This document shows positions 15,901 through 23,771 of a DNA stretch of 31,243 nucleotides, one piece after another. Within the stretch, counting starts at the first letter, position 1. Each line of letters begins with the position of its first letter. The notes beneath the pieces are model-generated. The model ran no database searches and had not been told where the DNA came from. It saw nothing but the letters and a program-made list of their open reading frames with translations. The DNA lies in NCBI RefSeq assembly GCF_910589175.1, contig NZ_CAJURR010000026.1, forward strand, positions 1 to 31,243. Direction: 5' to 3'. A program made the translations under genes and the position numbers. The stretch is from an uncultured Lactobacillus sp. (GTDB lineage: Bacteria; Bacillota; Bacilli; Lactobacillales; Lactobacillaceae).

Positions 15901-18149
15901 TAATTAATTGACCTCTTTGCTTCATAAACATTTGGCACATCCCTCATTCGACTTAAAATATCTTCCAAATGAGCTGCATCTCTAACTGAAACTGTTGCAT
16001 AAATATGAGCCATGTTATTACTGTCGACTTTTCCAGAAATATTGACAATATTCTTAGTCTTAGAATTTAGGGCATTAATTACATCACTTAAGAGACGAGA
16101 ACGATTAAAACCATAAATTTCAATGTCAGCATTATAGTTTTCTTTATTTTTGTCTTTAGCAATGTTTTCCCAAGCCACATCAATCAGTCGGCCCTGCTTT
16201 TTAGCTTCTTCGGTTATATTTGGACAATCTGCACGGTGAATAGTTACACCGCGTCCTTTAGTTACATAACCAATGATTGGATCACCAGGGACAGGATTAC
16301 AACACTTAGCTAAATGAAGCATTAAGTCAGATACACCCTGGACCATAACCCCATTATTATGCTTAACCCGCATAATATCTGCTGGAGCATCTGAATCGTT
16401 GTCTTCTTCGGTACTTTGCTGACCAGCGTTCATAATTTTTTCTTCAAGTTGACGCTGTTTTTCATCTTCAGCTTTTTTACGTAAATCTTCAGTCAAACGA
16501 TTTGCGACTGTTGCTGCAGAAACTTCACCATATCCAACTGCTGCAAACAATTCTTCATCATTGTGATAGTTGAAATGATCAATAACCCGCTGAATATCAG
16601 TTTTCGTCATGAATTCTTTAGGAACTAAATCACGATTTGACAATTCTTGTTCAATCATGTTTTGTCCCTTTTCAATGTTCTCTTCTCTATCTTCAGCCTT
16701 AAAGAAGCGCTTGATTTTATTACGAGCACGTGAAGTTTTAACCAAGTTAACCCAGTCGCGAGATGGACGAGCTGATGCTTGCGTTAACATTTCAACGATG
16801 TCACCAGTTTTTAATTTATAGTCTAGAGGGACAATTTTACCATTAATTCTAGCACCAACAGAATGTGCACCAACTTCTGAGTGAATCATGTAGGCAAAAT
16901 CTAAAGGCCCAGATCCTTTAGGAAGTTCATAAACATCGCCTTTAGGAGTAAAAACATATACTCTATCTGAGAAGATATCGGTTTTGACACTCTTCATAAA
17001 TTCATGAGAATCTTTGGTCTCATTTTGGAGTTCAAGAATTTCTTGGAACATATTGAGCTTTTTATTTGCATCTGTTTGCTCAACTTCTCCCTTGACACCC
17101 TCTTTATATGCCCAGTGAGCAGCAACACCGTATTCAGCAACTTGGTGCATAGCCTCTGTTCTAATTTGGATTTCTAGCGGCTTACCACCCGGTCCAATAA
17201 TTGTAGTATGAAGAGATTGATAGCCGTTTACCTTTGGAACAGCAATATAGTCCTTAAAACGACCTGGCATTGGCTTCCATTTAGTATGAACCGCACCTAA
17301 AACAGCGTAACAATCTTTCACAGATTTAACTATTACGCGAACAGCTAATAAGTCATAAATCTCACTAAAGTCTTTGTGCTTATTAACCATTTTTTTATAA
17401 ATCGAATAAATATGCTTTGGACGACCATAAATCTCATACTTAATGCCCAAGCTATCTAAAGTTTGCTTCAAAGTAGAGATTGTATCAGCAATATATCCTT
17501 CACGCTCACTTCGCTTAGACTGCATTAAATTAACAATTCGATAATATTGCTGTGGGTTGAGATAATGTAAACTCATATCTTCAAGTTCCCACTTAATAGT
17601 TCCAATACCTAAGCGATCAGCAAGAGGAGCATAGATATCTAAAGTTTCGTCTGCAATTCTTCTTTGTTTATCAGGACGCAAATGATCTAAAGTATGCATA
17701 TTGTGTAAACGGTCAGCTAATTTAACCATGATTACCCGTAAATCTTTAGCCATCGCAATTAACATTTTACGGTGATTATCAGCCAAGTATTCCTCATGGC
17801 TCTTAGATTTATATTGAATCTTGCTTAATTTGGTCACACCATCAACAATAAATGCAACGTCCTTACCAAATTTTTCTTTGATATCATCATTAGTTACTGG
17901 TGTATCTTCAACCGTATCATGTAAATAGCCGGCTGCTACTGTATCAGGATCTAAACGTAAAGTTGCCAATGTTCCAGCAACTTGAGTGGGATGAATGATA
18001 TAAGGTTGCCCGGAAACTCTGAATTGACCTTCATGTGCTTTCCTTGCAAATTCATATGCTGATTCAACAAAAGCTAAGTGTTCATCATTCATATATTTCT
18101 TACATTCAGCAAGAACTTCTTCATGAGTCATTTCATGATATTTTGACAT
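15900..18149 (-). CDS. rel: Bifunctional (p)ppGpp synthetase/hydrolase
   Basis: Long RelA/SpoT homologue that makes and degrades the stringent-response alarmone. Domains in order: HD hydrolase (about 30-190) with His53 and His77-Asp78 and HDTVEDT; synthetase (about 230-350) with [23 protein letters not shown] (about 395-455) with [18 protein letters not shown]; a helical/zinc-finger region containing [11 protein letters not shown]; and a C-terminal ACT domain. Both catalytic halves keep their key residues, so it should be bifunctional. 749 residues is normal. The ATG at 18149 has AGGTGATG upstream. It is followed by dtd and preceded by a small membrane protein and prmA. Confidence 0.97.
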   Translation of the reverse strand: MSKYHEMTHEEVLAECKKYMNDEHLAFVESAYEFARKAHEGQFRVSGQPYIIHPTQVAGTLATLRLDPDTVAAGYLHDTVEDTPVTNDDIKEKFGKDVAFIVDGVTKLSKIQYKSKSHEEYLADNHRKMLIAMAKDLRVIMVKLADRLHNMHTLDHLRPDKQRRIADETLDIYAPLADRLGIGTIKWELEDMSLHYLNPQQYYRIVNLMQSKRSEREGYIADTISTLKQTLDSLGIKYEIYGRPKHIYSIYKKMVNKHKDFSEIYDLLAVRVIVKSVKDCYAVLGAVHTKWKPMPGRFKDYIAVPKVNGYQSLHTTIIGPGGKPLEIQIRTEAMHQVAEYGVAAHWAYKEGVKGEVEQTDANKKLNMFQEILELQNETKDSHEFMKSVKTDIFSDRVYVFTPKGDVYELPKGSGPLDFAYMIHSEVGAHSVGARINGKIVPLDYKLKTGDIVEMLTQASARPSRDWVNLVKTSRARNKIKRFFKAEDREENIEKGQNMIEQELSNRDLVPKEFMTKTDIQRVIDHFNYHNDEELFAAVGYGEVSAATVANRLTEDLRKKAEDEKQRQLEEKIMNAGQQSTEEDNDSDAPADIMRVKHNNGVMVQGVSDLMLHLAKCCNPVPGDPIIGYVTKGRGVTIHRADCPNITEEAKKQGRLIDVAWENIAKDKNKENYNADIEIYGFNRSRLLSDVINALNSKTKNIVNISGKVDSNNMAHIYATVSVRDAAHLEDILSRMRDVPNVYEAKRSIN

Positions 18150-18166
18150 AACGCATCACCTATTCT

Positions 18167-18547
18167 TTATTTCTTTTCTTTGTAAAAATCATCATGCCAT
18201 AAACCAAATAATTCAAAACTTAAATATACTAAGCACAATAAGAAATTATATTTAGCAAAGTGAATTAAAACGGCAATAGCGAAAACTATTGGAAAAAGAA
18301 GTAGCCACCAATAGCTTAACTTTCTAATTTGCATAATACGACCAATTTGGTAGCTTAAATAAGTATTAAAAATAAAGAAAACTAGTCCAATTCGCCAAAC
18401 TCGACTTAGATGAACGAGTGGACAGATAATCCAAACAATTACTCCTAACAAAGTTAACCAAATAAGAGGCATAAATGATTTTTCATTTATTTTACTCCAT
18501 GAAGCCTTAAAATTAAAATTTTTCTTTTCTTCACTATTTTTCTTCAT
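18167..18547 (-). CDS. Small membrane protein of unknown function
   Basis: 126 residues with a charged N-terminus (MKKNSEEKKNFNFKASWS) and about four hydrophobic segments: FMPLIWLTLLGVIVWIICPL, IGLVFFIFNTYLSYQIG, YWWLLLFPIVFAIAVLI and FLLCLVYLSFELFG. I do not recognise a family and see no catalytic motif. The ATG at 18547 has AAAGGTAAG upstream. It lies between prmA and rel, with 32 bases to prmA and 17 to rel, so it is probably co-transcribed with them; that position says little about function. Confidence 0.8.
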   Translation of the reverse strand: MKKNSEEKKNFNFKASWSKINEKSFMPLIWLTLLGVIVWIICPLVHLSRVWRIGLVFFIFNTYLSYQIGRIMQIRKLSYWWLLLFPIVFAIAVLIHFAKYNFLLCLVYLSFELFGLWHDDFYKEKK

Positions 18548-18579
18548 TTTTCGCTTACCTTTTCTTTTAATTAATATTT

Positions 18580-19527
18580 TTAATTTGGTTTTCTAGCAAT
18601 TAATAATCCAATCCAGCGGCCTTCTTGCATTTTCATTTTAATTACAAAATTATTCTCTGCTAGAGCCTTCTCTATCTTAGGAAGTTGTAAATAATCAATT
18701 CCTGAAAAAATAATTTTACCATTTTCATTCAAATGATTATCTAGATCCGCAATTAATTCTAACAGAATATCAGCCAAAATATTTGCCACAATTAAGTCAT
18801 ATTTTTCATCAATATCTTTTAGCAGATTAGCCTTGCGCACATCAACATTGTCAATATTATTTAAGGCAATATTTTCTTTAGCGGCAGTAACAGCTTCATC
18901 AGAAATGTCAGTTCCTAGTACATGGCTTGCTCCTAATTTACTTGCAGCAATTGCCAAAATACCAGATCCAGTACCGACATCTAAAACAGACATCGGCTTG
19001 ACTAAAGCGCGTTCCATAGCAAGTAAAACTAATTGTGTTGTCGTATGACCACCAGTACCAAAGGCAAGTCCTGGATCTAACCGAATCAATTGTTGATCAG
19101 AAAAAGCTGGTTGATAGTCTTCCCATTCAGGAACAATAGCTAAATGTCTTGAAAAATCAATCACATGATAGTATTTTTGCCAAGCCGTATTCCAATCTTC
19201 ATCAGCTACTTCCTTCGTGCTAATTGAAACGTTGCCAGCGTCTAAGCCGTAGCTTTTCATTTCAGCTATCTTGTCAGTAATTTTTTGTACTAATTTCTTT
19301 TTATCAGCATTTTCATAATCAAAATATGCCGTTAATTCCAAATCTTCAGGTAGATTTTCAATATCATCTAGTTCAACTAAACTACTGTCATGTTTTTGAC
19401 CTTCTAACACAAAGTCACTTCGCTTACGACTTTCAATTCCCTGTGCATCCAGTTCATCCTGCATGAAGAAGCTTAATCCATCTTCTAATTCATGACTGCA
19501 TTCAACTTTTATCGCTAATAATTTCAC
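18580..19527 (-). CDS. prmA: Ribosomal protein L11 methyltransferase
   Basis: PrmA trimethylates lysines and the N-terminus of ribosomal protein L11. The N-terminal half is the substrate-binding domain; the C-terminal half is a class I SAM methyltransferase with motif I VLDVGTGSGILAIAA, then GTDISDEAV and VANILADILLEL. LDPGLAFGTGGHTTTQL precedes motif I as in the family. 315 residues is normal. The start is GTG at 19527 with AAGGGG upstream; it gives the usual N-terminus MKLLAIKVEC. It is the first gene of prmA, membrane protein, rel, dtd, and is divergent from the YbaK-like gene. Confidence 0.95.
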   Translation of the reverse strand: MKLLAIKVECSHELEDGLSFFMQDELDAQGIESRKRSDFVLEGQKHDSSLVELDDIENLPEDLELTAYFDYENADKKKLVQKITDKIAEMKSYGLDAGNVSISTKEVADEDWNTAWQKYYHVIDFSRHLAIVPEWEDYQPAFSDQQLIRLDPGLAFGTGGHTTTQLVLLAMERALVKPMSVLDVGTGSGILAIAASKLGASHVLGTDISDEAVTAAKENIALNNIDNVDVRKANLLKDIDEKYDLIVANILADILLELIADLDNHLNENGKIIFSGIDYLQLPKIEKALAENNFVIKMKMQEGRWIGLLIARKPN

Positions 19528-19542
19528 TAATCTTGTCCCCTT

Positions 19543-19571
19543 TTGACATGTTAAATTCTCACGTTTATGAT
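19543..19571 (+). promoter_or_regulatory. Promoter of the YbaK/EbsC gene
   Basis: Perfect TTGACA (19543-19548) and TATGAT (19566-19571) with 17-base spacing. The expected transcript start is close to the ribosome binding site, giving a very short leader. Confidence 0.85.
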
Positions 19572-19588
19572 ATTAAAAGGTGAGAAAA

Positions 19589-20092
19589 ATGTCGAAAAAA
19601 AATAAAAAGAAAAAACTTAATAAAACGTTGATTGAGAAGATGCTCGACCAACAAAAGATTCCATATAAGCAATTACAATTCGCCACAGTTCAAAAAGGCG
19701 ATGTTAAACAAATGGATACTTCCATTTTAGACGATGAAGAGGCTTTGGTCTACAAAACCTTAGTATGTGAGGGAAATAAAAATAGTCCTGTAGTTGGAGT
19801 TGTTCCTGTTACCGAGCACTTAAGTATGAAAAAACTTGCTAAAGCTTCTGGTAACAAAAAATGTGAATTACTTCCACTTAAGAAGTTAGTCGCAACTACT
19901 GGTTATGTTCATGGGGCCAACACTCCAATTGGAATTTACCAAAAGCATCATTTTCCTATTTATTTAGATAGCAGCATGAAAGAACATGATCAAATTGCTG
20001 TTTCAAGTGGTGAGGTTGGTAGAAGTATCATGATCAATCCTGATGATTTACAAAAAGTTACTAATGCCACTTTCGTTGATTTATTAGAGTAA
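19589..20092 (+). CDS. ybaK: Cys-tRNA(Pro)/aminoacyl-tRNA deacylase, YbaK/EbsC family
   Basis: A stand-alone editing domain of the type that hydrolyses Cys-tRNA-Pro and related mischarged tRNAs. Seen: a Lys-rich start MSKKNKKKKLNK, then YKTLVCEG, VVPVTEHLSMKKLAK (with the conserved Lys region) and TGYVHGANTPIG, the family Gly motif. 167 residues is normal. The ATG at 19589 is preferred because AAAGGTGAG lies just before it; an in-frame GTG at 19580 is part of that site. It has its own promoter and terminator and is the only plus-strand gene between 12 and 31 kb. Together with dtd it gives two tRNA proofreading enzymes in this region. Confidence 0.92.
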   Translation: MSKKNKKKKLNKTLIEKMLDQQKIPYKQLQFATVQKGDVKQMDTSILDDEEALVYKTLVCEGNKNSPVVGVVPVTEHLSMKKLAKASGNKKCELLPLKKLVATTGYVHGANTPIGIYQKHHFPIYLDSSMKEHDQIAVSSGEVGRSIMINPDDLQKVTNATFVDLLE

Positions 20093-20103
20093 TAAGATTA
20101 AGT

Positions 20104-20154
20104 AAAAAGCTTCTCATGACTAGAAAAATAATTCTAGTTTTGAGAAGCTTTTTT
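20104..20154. terminator. Bidirectional terminator
   Basis: AAAAAGCTTCTCA and TGAGAAGCTTTTTT pair, with an inner ACTAGAA/TTCTAGT stem. It serves the YbaK gene on the plus strand and the membrane protein ending at 20157 on the minus strand. The core is similar to the terminator at 21952-21998. Confidence 0.88.
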
Positions 20155-20156
20155 AG

Positions 20157-21836
20157 CTACTTTTTAACGATTTTTACCCATCTAAACACACCGTAAATTA
20201 TTAATAGTACCCAACTAAGGATTGAAATATAGAGTAAAATTGTAAACCAAATTGGGGTCTTGAATGAAAGAATTGCTGTATTCTTTCCTTTCTTTGCTTG
20301 CACTATCGGCATTCCAATTTCATTACACTTAGGCGATACCTTTTTACCATTTACTATTAGTACTGATTGTCTGTAGAAAACAATTGGTAAAGTAGAATCT
20401 TTCCCATCACTAGTCCAACTTATCTTTAATTTACCATTACTTGCAGCTTCTTTTTCAAATCCCTGTCCATTATTAAAAATAAGTGTTCCAGAAACCAAGC
20501 CGCTTATCTTCCAAGAATTCATTTGCTTTTTTAGTGGTAAATAATCTGGATTCCCCGGAGGATTACTATCAATAAATTTACTTAAATCATGATCTCTAAA
20601 TTGATTAATACGTTCAACGTTAGTTTTAACTTTATTAAATTTAATAATATTTCCTCGTAAATCTGCTCTAAGAGAAAATAAACATACAAAAATTAATAAA
20701 CACTCTACAAATATTTTAAACTGAAAATCATATCGATTAATTAGATTTACAACTGTAAGACCGATGCTTAGAAATAGTAGCGGATAAGCTACTGCTGTAA
20801 ATCTATTAGGAAACTGGAAGTAGTTTGAAAATGATGGAAAATATTTTTCTACCACTCTCCATGGAAATAAATCTGAACTTATAAATAGAAATACAAGTCC
20901 TTCAATAGTTAAAAACGTATTTAATTTAGATACACGATAATTAAATATGATGTAAACTATCTGTAAACCAAATAAGAGTAGAACTGCTTCCTGGATTTCA
21001 GTCCACATTGTTATTGCGTCGTTTGATTTAAGATGTAGGACTGTTAGCGCCGGTGAAAAATCTAATGGCGCTGACATTGTATTTTTTGGATATAGTACTA
21101 AAAATGCACCCCATACATTTGCGGTTAAAATCAAACATAGAACTACCGCTTTTAAAGTATCTGTCCACATTCTTTTTTTATTTTTTGTAGTTACTAAACC
21201 ATAAATAAAAAGTGGAATTAAAACTAAAATTGCTTGTAAGGTACTTAATAAGTGGACTTGAGCAACAATGGCCATTGTAGTTGCAAGATTTATCCAATTA
21301 AAATGTTTTTTATCATCATTAAATAAATTTATTCCTTGAATCAAAACATAGGGCATTAGTGCCGCTCCCCATGCATGAAAGCTATTTGATAGAATCCAGT
21401 AACTTATATATCCGCAAAGTAAAAACAATGTGCTCATAATTAAGGCAACTGTTCGTGATAATTTAACTTTTCTGGCTAGAATATACATCCCCAGACCAGC
21501 AATTATAAAAATTAAATAAACAAGTATAATCTGATAATTAAACCAAGAGCCAGCGATTAATAGCAAACTTCCCATTAAATATGCAAAGAACGGACCATAA
21601 ATTGCATTGACTATTAGACCTGTTTCTCCCATTCCATAATTCATTTGAAAATAAGAAAAATTATGATTTTGTATTTGCTGAGCAGTATCGTAGAATCTAC
21701 TAAAGTGAAAAATAGTATCTGATCCCGTAAGCGTAACATGATTAAATAGTTGCGGGATTTGCAATATAGTTGCTAGCAATATACTTAAAATTAACGGCAA
21801 ACCATACTCAACTAATTTTTCCTTACATTTATTCAT
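20157..21836 (-). CDS. Polytopic membrane protein, probable GT-C/YfhO-type (paralog 1)
   Basis: 559 residues with about 12 hydrophobic segments and a soluble domain near 400-530. After the first membrane segment comes TGSDTIFHFSRFYD, with an acidic residue and His in the first extracellular loop as in GT-C glycosyltransferases. Then QNHNFSYFQMNYGMGE and YGPFFAYLMG, as in membrane proteins grouped as YfhO-like or PTPS-related. The enzyme activity is not proven; a role in surface polysaccharide or lipid-linked sugar transfer is inference. The next upstream gene is a close paralog. GGAGG precedes the ATG by 15 bases, an unusually long spacing. A candidate promoter is TTGATT (21932-21937) with TATAAA (21908-21913), 18-base spacing. 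Confidence 0.75.
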   Translation of the reverse strand: MNKCKEKLVEYGLPLILSILLATILQIPQLFNHVTLTGSDTIFHFSRFYDTAQQIQNHNFSYFQMNYGMGETGLIVNAIYGPFFAYLMGSLLLIAGSWFNYQIILVYLIFIIAGLGMYILARKVKLSRTVALIMSTLFLLCGYISYWILSNSFHAWGAALMPYVLIQGINLFNDDKKHFNWINLATTMAIVAQVHLLSTLQAILVLIPLFIYGLVTTKNKKRMWTDTLKAVVLCLILTANVWGAFLVLYPKNTMSAPLDFSPALTVLHLKSNDAITMWTEIQEAVLLLFGLQIVYIIFNYRVSKLNTFLTIEGLVFLFISSDLFPWRVVEKYFPSFSNYFQFPNRFTAVAYPLLFLSIGLTVVNLINRYDFQFKIFVECLLIFVCLFSLRADLRGNIIKFNKVKTNVERINQFRDHDLSKFIDSNPPGNPDYLPLKKQMNSWKISGLVSGTLIFNNGQGFEKEAASNGKLKISWTSDGKDSTLPIVFYRQSVLIVNGKKVSPKCNEIGMPIVQAKKGKNTAILSFKTPIWFTILLYISILSWVLLIIYGVFRWVKIVKK

Positions 21837-21871
21837 AAATTATATTTTTATCCTCCAAATAATTTTTCAAT

Positions 21872-21894
21872 CCAACTTTTCAATTGTATCATTT
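21872..21894 (-). repeat. Upstream block conserved between the two paralogs (copy 1)
   Basis: Minus strand AATGATACAATTGAAAAGTTG, closely matching AATGATACAATTAAACAGTTG upstream of the second paralog (23717-23739). TACAAT could be a -10 element. The match shows that the duplication included the upstream control region. Confidence 0.6.
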
Positions 21895-21951
21895 ATTGTT
21901 TTACCTTTTTATACTGATTAATAAATTATAGAATCAATTATCTATAAAAAT

Positions 21952-21998
21952 AAACGCTTCTCAAAACTAAATTCATATTAGTTTTAAGAAGCGTTTTT
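21952..21998 (-). terminator. Terminator after paralog 2
   Basis: AACGCTTCTTAAAACTAA pairs with TTAGTTTTGAGAAGCGTT on the minus strand, followed by TATTTTTAT. The inner sequence resembles the terminator after paralog 1, as expected for a tandem duplication that took the 3' end with it. Confidence 0.8.
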
Positions 21999-22000
21999 GC

Positions 22001-23692
22001 TTATTTTTTAATTATTTTTACCCATCTGAATACACCATAAATTATTAGTAGTACCCAACTAAGGATTGAAATATACAGTAAAGCGGTAAACCAAGTTGGA
22101 GTCTTAAATGAAAGAATTGCTGTATTCTTCCCTTTTCTTGACTGAACTTGTGGCATCCCGACTTCATTAAGTTTTGGCTTTATTACTTTATTATTTAAAC
22201 TTAACTCAGATTGTTTATAAATAAAAATCGGAAGGGTAGTTACTTTAGAAGTTGAGTCTTTCCAAGTAAGCTCTAACCGTCCATTCGAAAGAGCCGTTTG
22301 TTCAAAATTATTTTTTTGTGGCGACATACTCATTAACAGCCCAGTAATATCACTTGATTTAATTTTCTTTTGAACTGGAAGGTAATCAGGACTGTTAATT
22401 TCTACTTTATTGATATATGCGGCTAGTCCCTTTTCCTTCATCTCCCTAGCATTGTTAGTAATGCCTTTGTTGTAAGTAATATTATTATTAATCTCGTTAA
22501 AGTCAGCTCTAACATTGAATAACACTACTACAATTGCCAATGCACTCGCAATCGTTCCAAGTTTTTTACCATGGTTCTTAATTAATTCATTCAGTGTTAA
22601 ACCAATTCCAAGAAATAGTAAAGGATATGCTACGACAGTAAACCGGTTGGGAAATTGTAAATACCCAGTTACTGCCGGTAAGGTATCCTTAATAAATTGC
22701 CATGGAAACAAATTTGAACTTAAATATAGAAATACTATTCCTTCTAAGGTAACAAAAGTATTTAATCTAGAAGCCTTAAAATTAAAGATTACATAAATTA
22801 GTTGAACGATAAATAAGAGCAATGTGACTTCAGTAATTGATGTCCACATTGTGGAAGTGCCAGCAACAGATAGATTAACAGCGGTTAAAACTGGCGAGTA
22901 ATCAATTGGGGAGGCCATTTGATTAGTTGGATAGAGCAGTAAAAATGCGCCCCATACGTTTGCTGTTAACACAATGAATAAGCCAACAGCCTTAAAGACA
23001 TCCATCCACAGTTGACGCTTATTTTCACTCAAAACTAATCCGTAAATAAAGAAAGGAATCAAGGCAAGAATGGAGAAGAAAGTGCTTAGCAAATGAATCT
23101 GAGCTACAATTGCCATTACAATTCCAAGACTAATCCAGCTAAAGCGCTTTTTATGATTATTCAACAGGTTAATTCCTTGGATTAATACGAATGGTATTAA
23201 AACGGCACCCCATGAGTTGAAGGCATTAGATCTAGGCCAATATGCAATATAGCCAGTAGTTAGAAATAGTGCCGTAACTATTGAAGAAACAACTTGCGAT
23301 AATTTAACCTTTCGACTCAAATGATAGATTCCCAGGCCGCCAACCAAAAAAATCAGATACGTTATAAGAATTTGAAAACGGAGCCAAGAACTACAAAATA
23401 AAAGTACCCCTCCCATTAAATAAGCAAAGAATGGGCCATATAAAGCATTGACTATTCGCCCACTCTCACCCATCCCATAATTCATTTGAAAATAAGAAAA
23501 GTTATGATTCTGTATTTGCTGGTAAGTATCATAAAAACGATGAAAGTGAAAAGCAGTATCATCCAAAGTAAGACCAGATCGAGTAGTCAATTCAGTCCAA
23601 ATTAAAACAGTTGCAATTACTAGACTTAAAATTATCGGAATAAGATAATCTATTATTTTATTTTTATATTTTTCTACACTATGATTTTTCAT
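22001..23692 (-). CDS. Polytopic membrane protein, probable GT-C/YfhO-type (paralog 2)
   Basis: 563 residues, same layout as paralog 1. The N-terminal loop here reads LTLDDTAFHFHRFYD, with a DD pair as in many GT-C enzymes. QQIQNHNFSYFQMNYGMGE is shared exactly with paralog 1. The last 40 residues (KGKNTAILSFKTPTWFTALL to the end) are nearly identical in both, while the middle has diverged more. The conserved parts are the likely active loop and the C-terminal membrane segment. The ATG at 23692 has AGAGGTAAG upstream. Each gene has its own terminator and a similar upstream block, so they are separate units. The substrate is unknown. Confidence 0.75.
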   Translation of the reverse strand: MKNHSVEKYKNKIIDYLIPIILSLVIATVLIWTELTTRSGLTLDDTAFHFHRFYDTYQQIQNHNFSYFQMNYGMGESGRIVNALYGPFFAYLMGGVLLFCSSWLRFQILITYLIFLVGGLGIYHLSRKVKLSQVVSSIVTALFLTTGYIAYWPRSNAFNSWGAVLIPFVLIQGINLLNNHKKRFSWISLGIVMAIVAQIHLLSTFFSILALIPFFIYGLVLSENKRQLWMDVFKAVGLFIVLTANVWGAFLLLYPTNQMASPIDYSPVLTAVNLSVAGTSTMWTSITEVTLLLFIVQLIYVIFNFKASRLNTFVTLEGIVFLYLSSNLFPWQFIKDTLPAVTGYLQFPNRFTVVAYPLLFLGIGLTLNELIKNHGKKLGTIASALAIVVVLFNVRADFNEINNNITYNKGITNNAREMKEKGLAAYINKVEINSPDYLPVQKKIKSSDITGLLMSMSPQKNNFEQTALSNGRLELTWKDSTSKVTTLPIFIYKQSELSLNNKVIKPKLNEVGMPQVQSRKGKNTAILSFKTPTWFTALLYISILSWVLLIIYGVFRWVKIIKK

Positions 23693-23716
23693 TTCTTACC
23701 TCTGATAAGTATTGTC

Positions 23717-23739
23717 TCAACTGTTTAATTGTATCATTC
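23717..23739 (-). repeat. Upstream block conserved between the two paralogs (copy 2)
   Basis: Minus strand AATGATACAATTAAACAGTTG, about 25 bases before the start of paralog 2; see copy 1 at 21872-21894. Confidence 0.6.
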
Positions 23740-23771
23740 AACAAGGCAAAAAAAATACTTATTTCACACTT

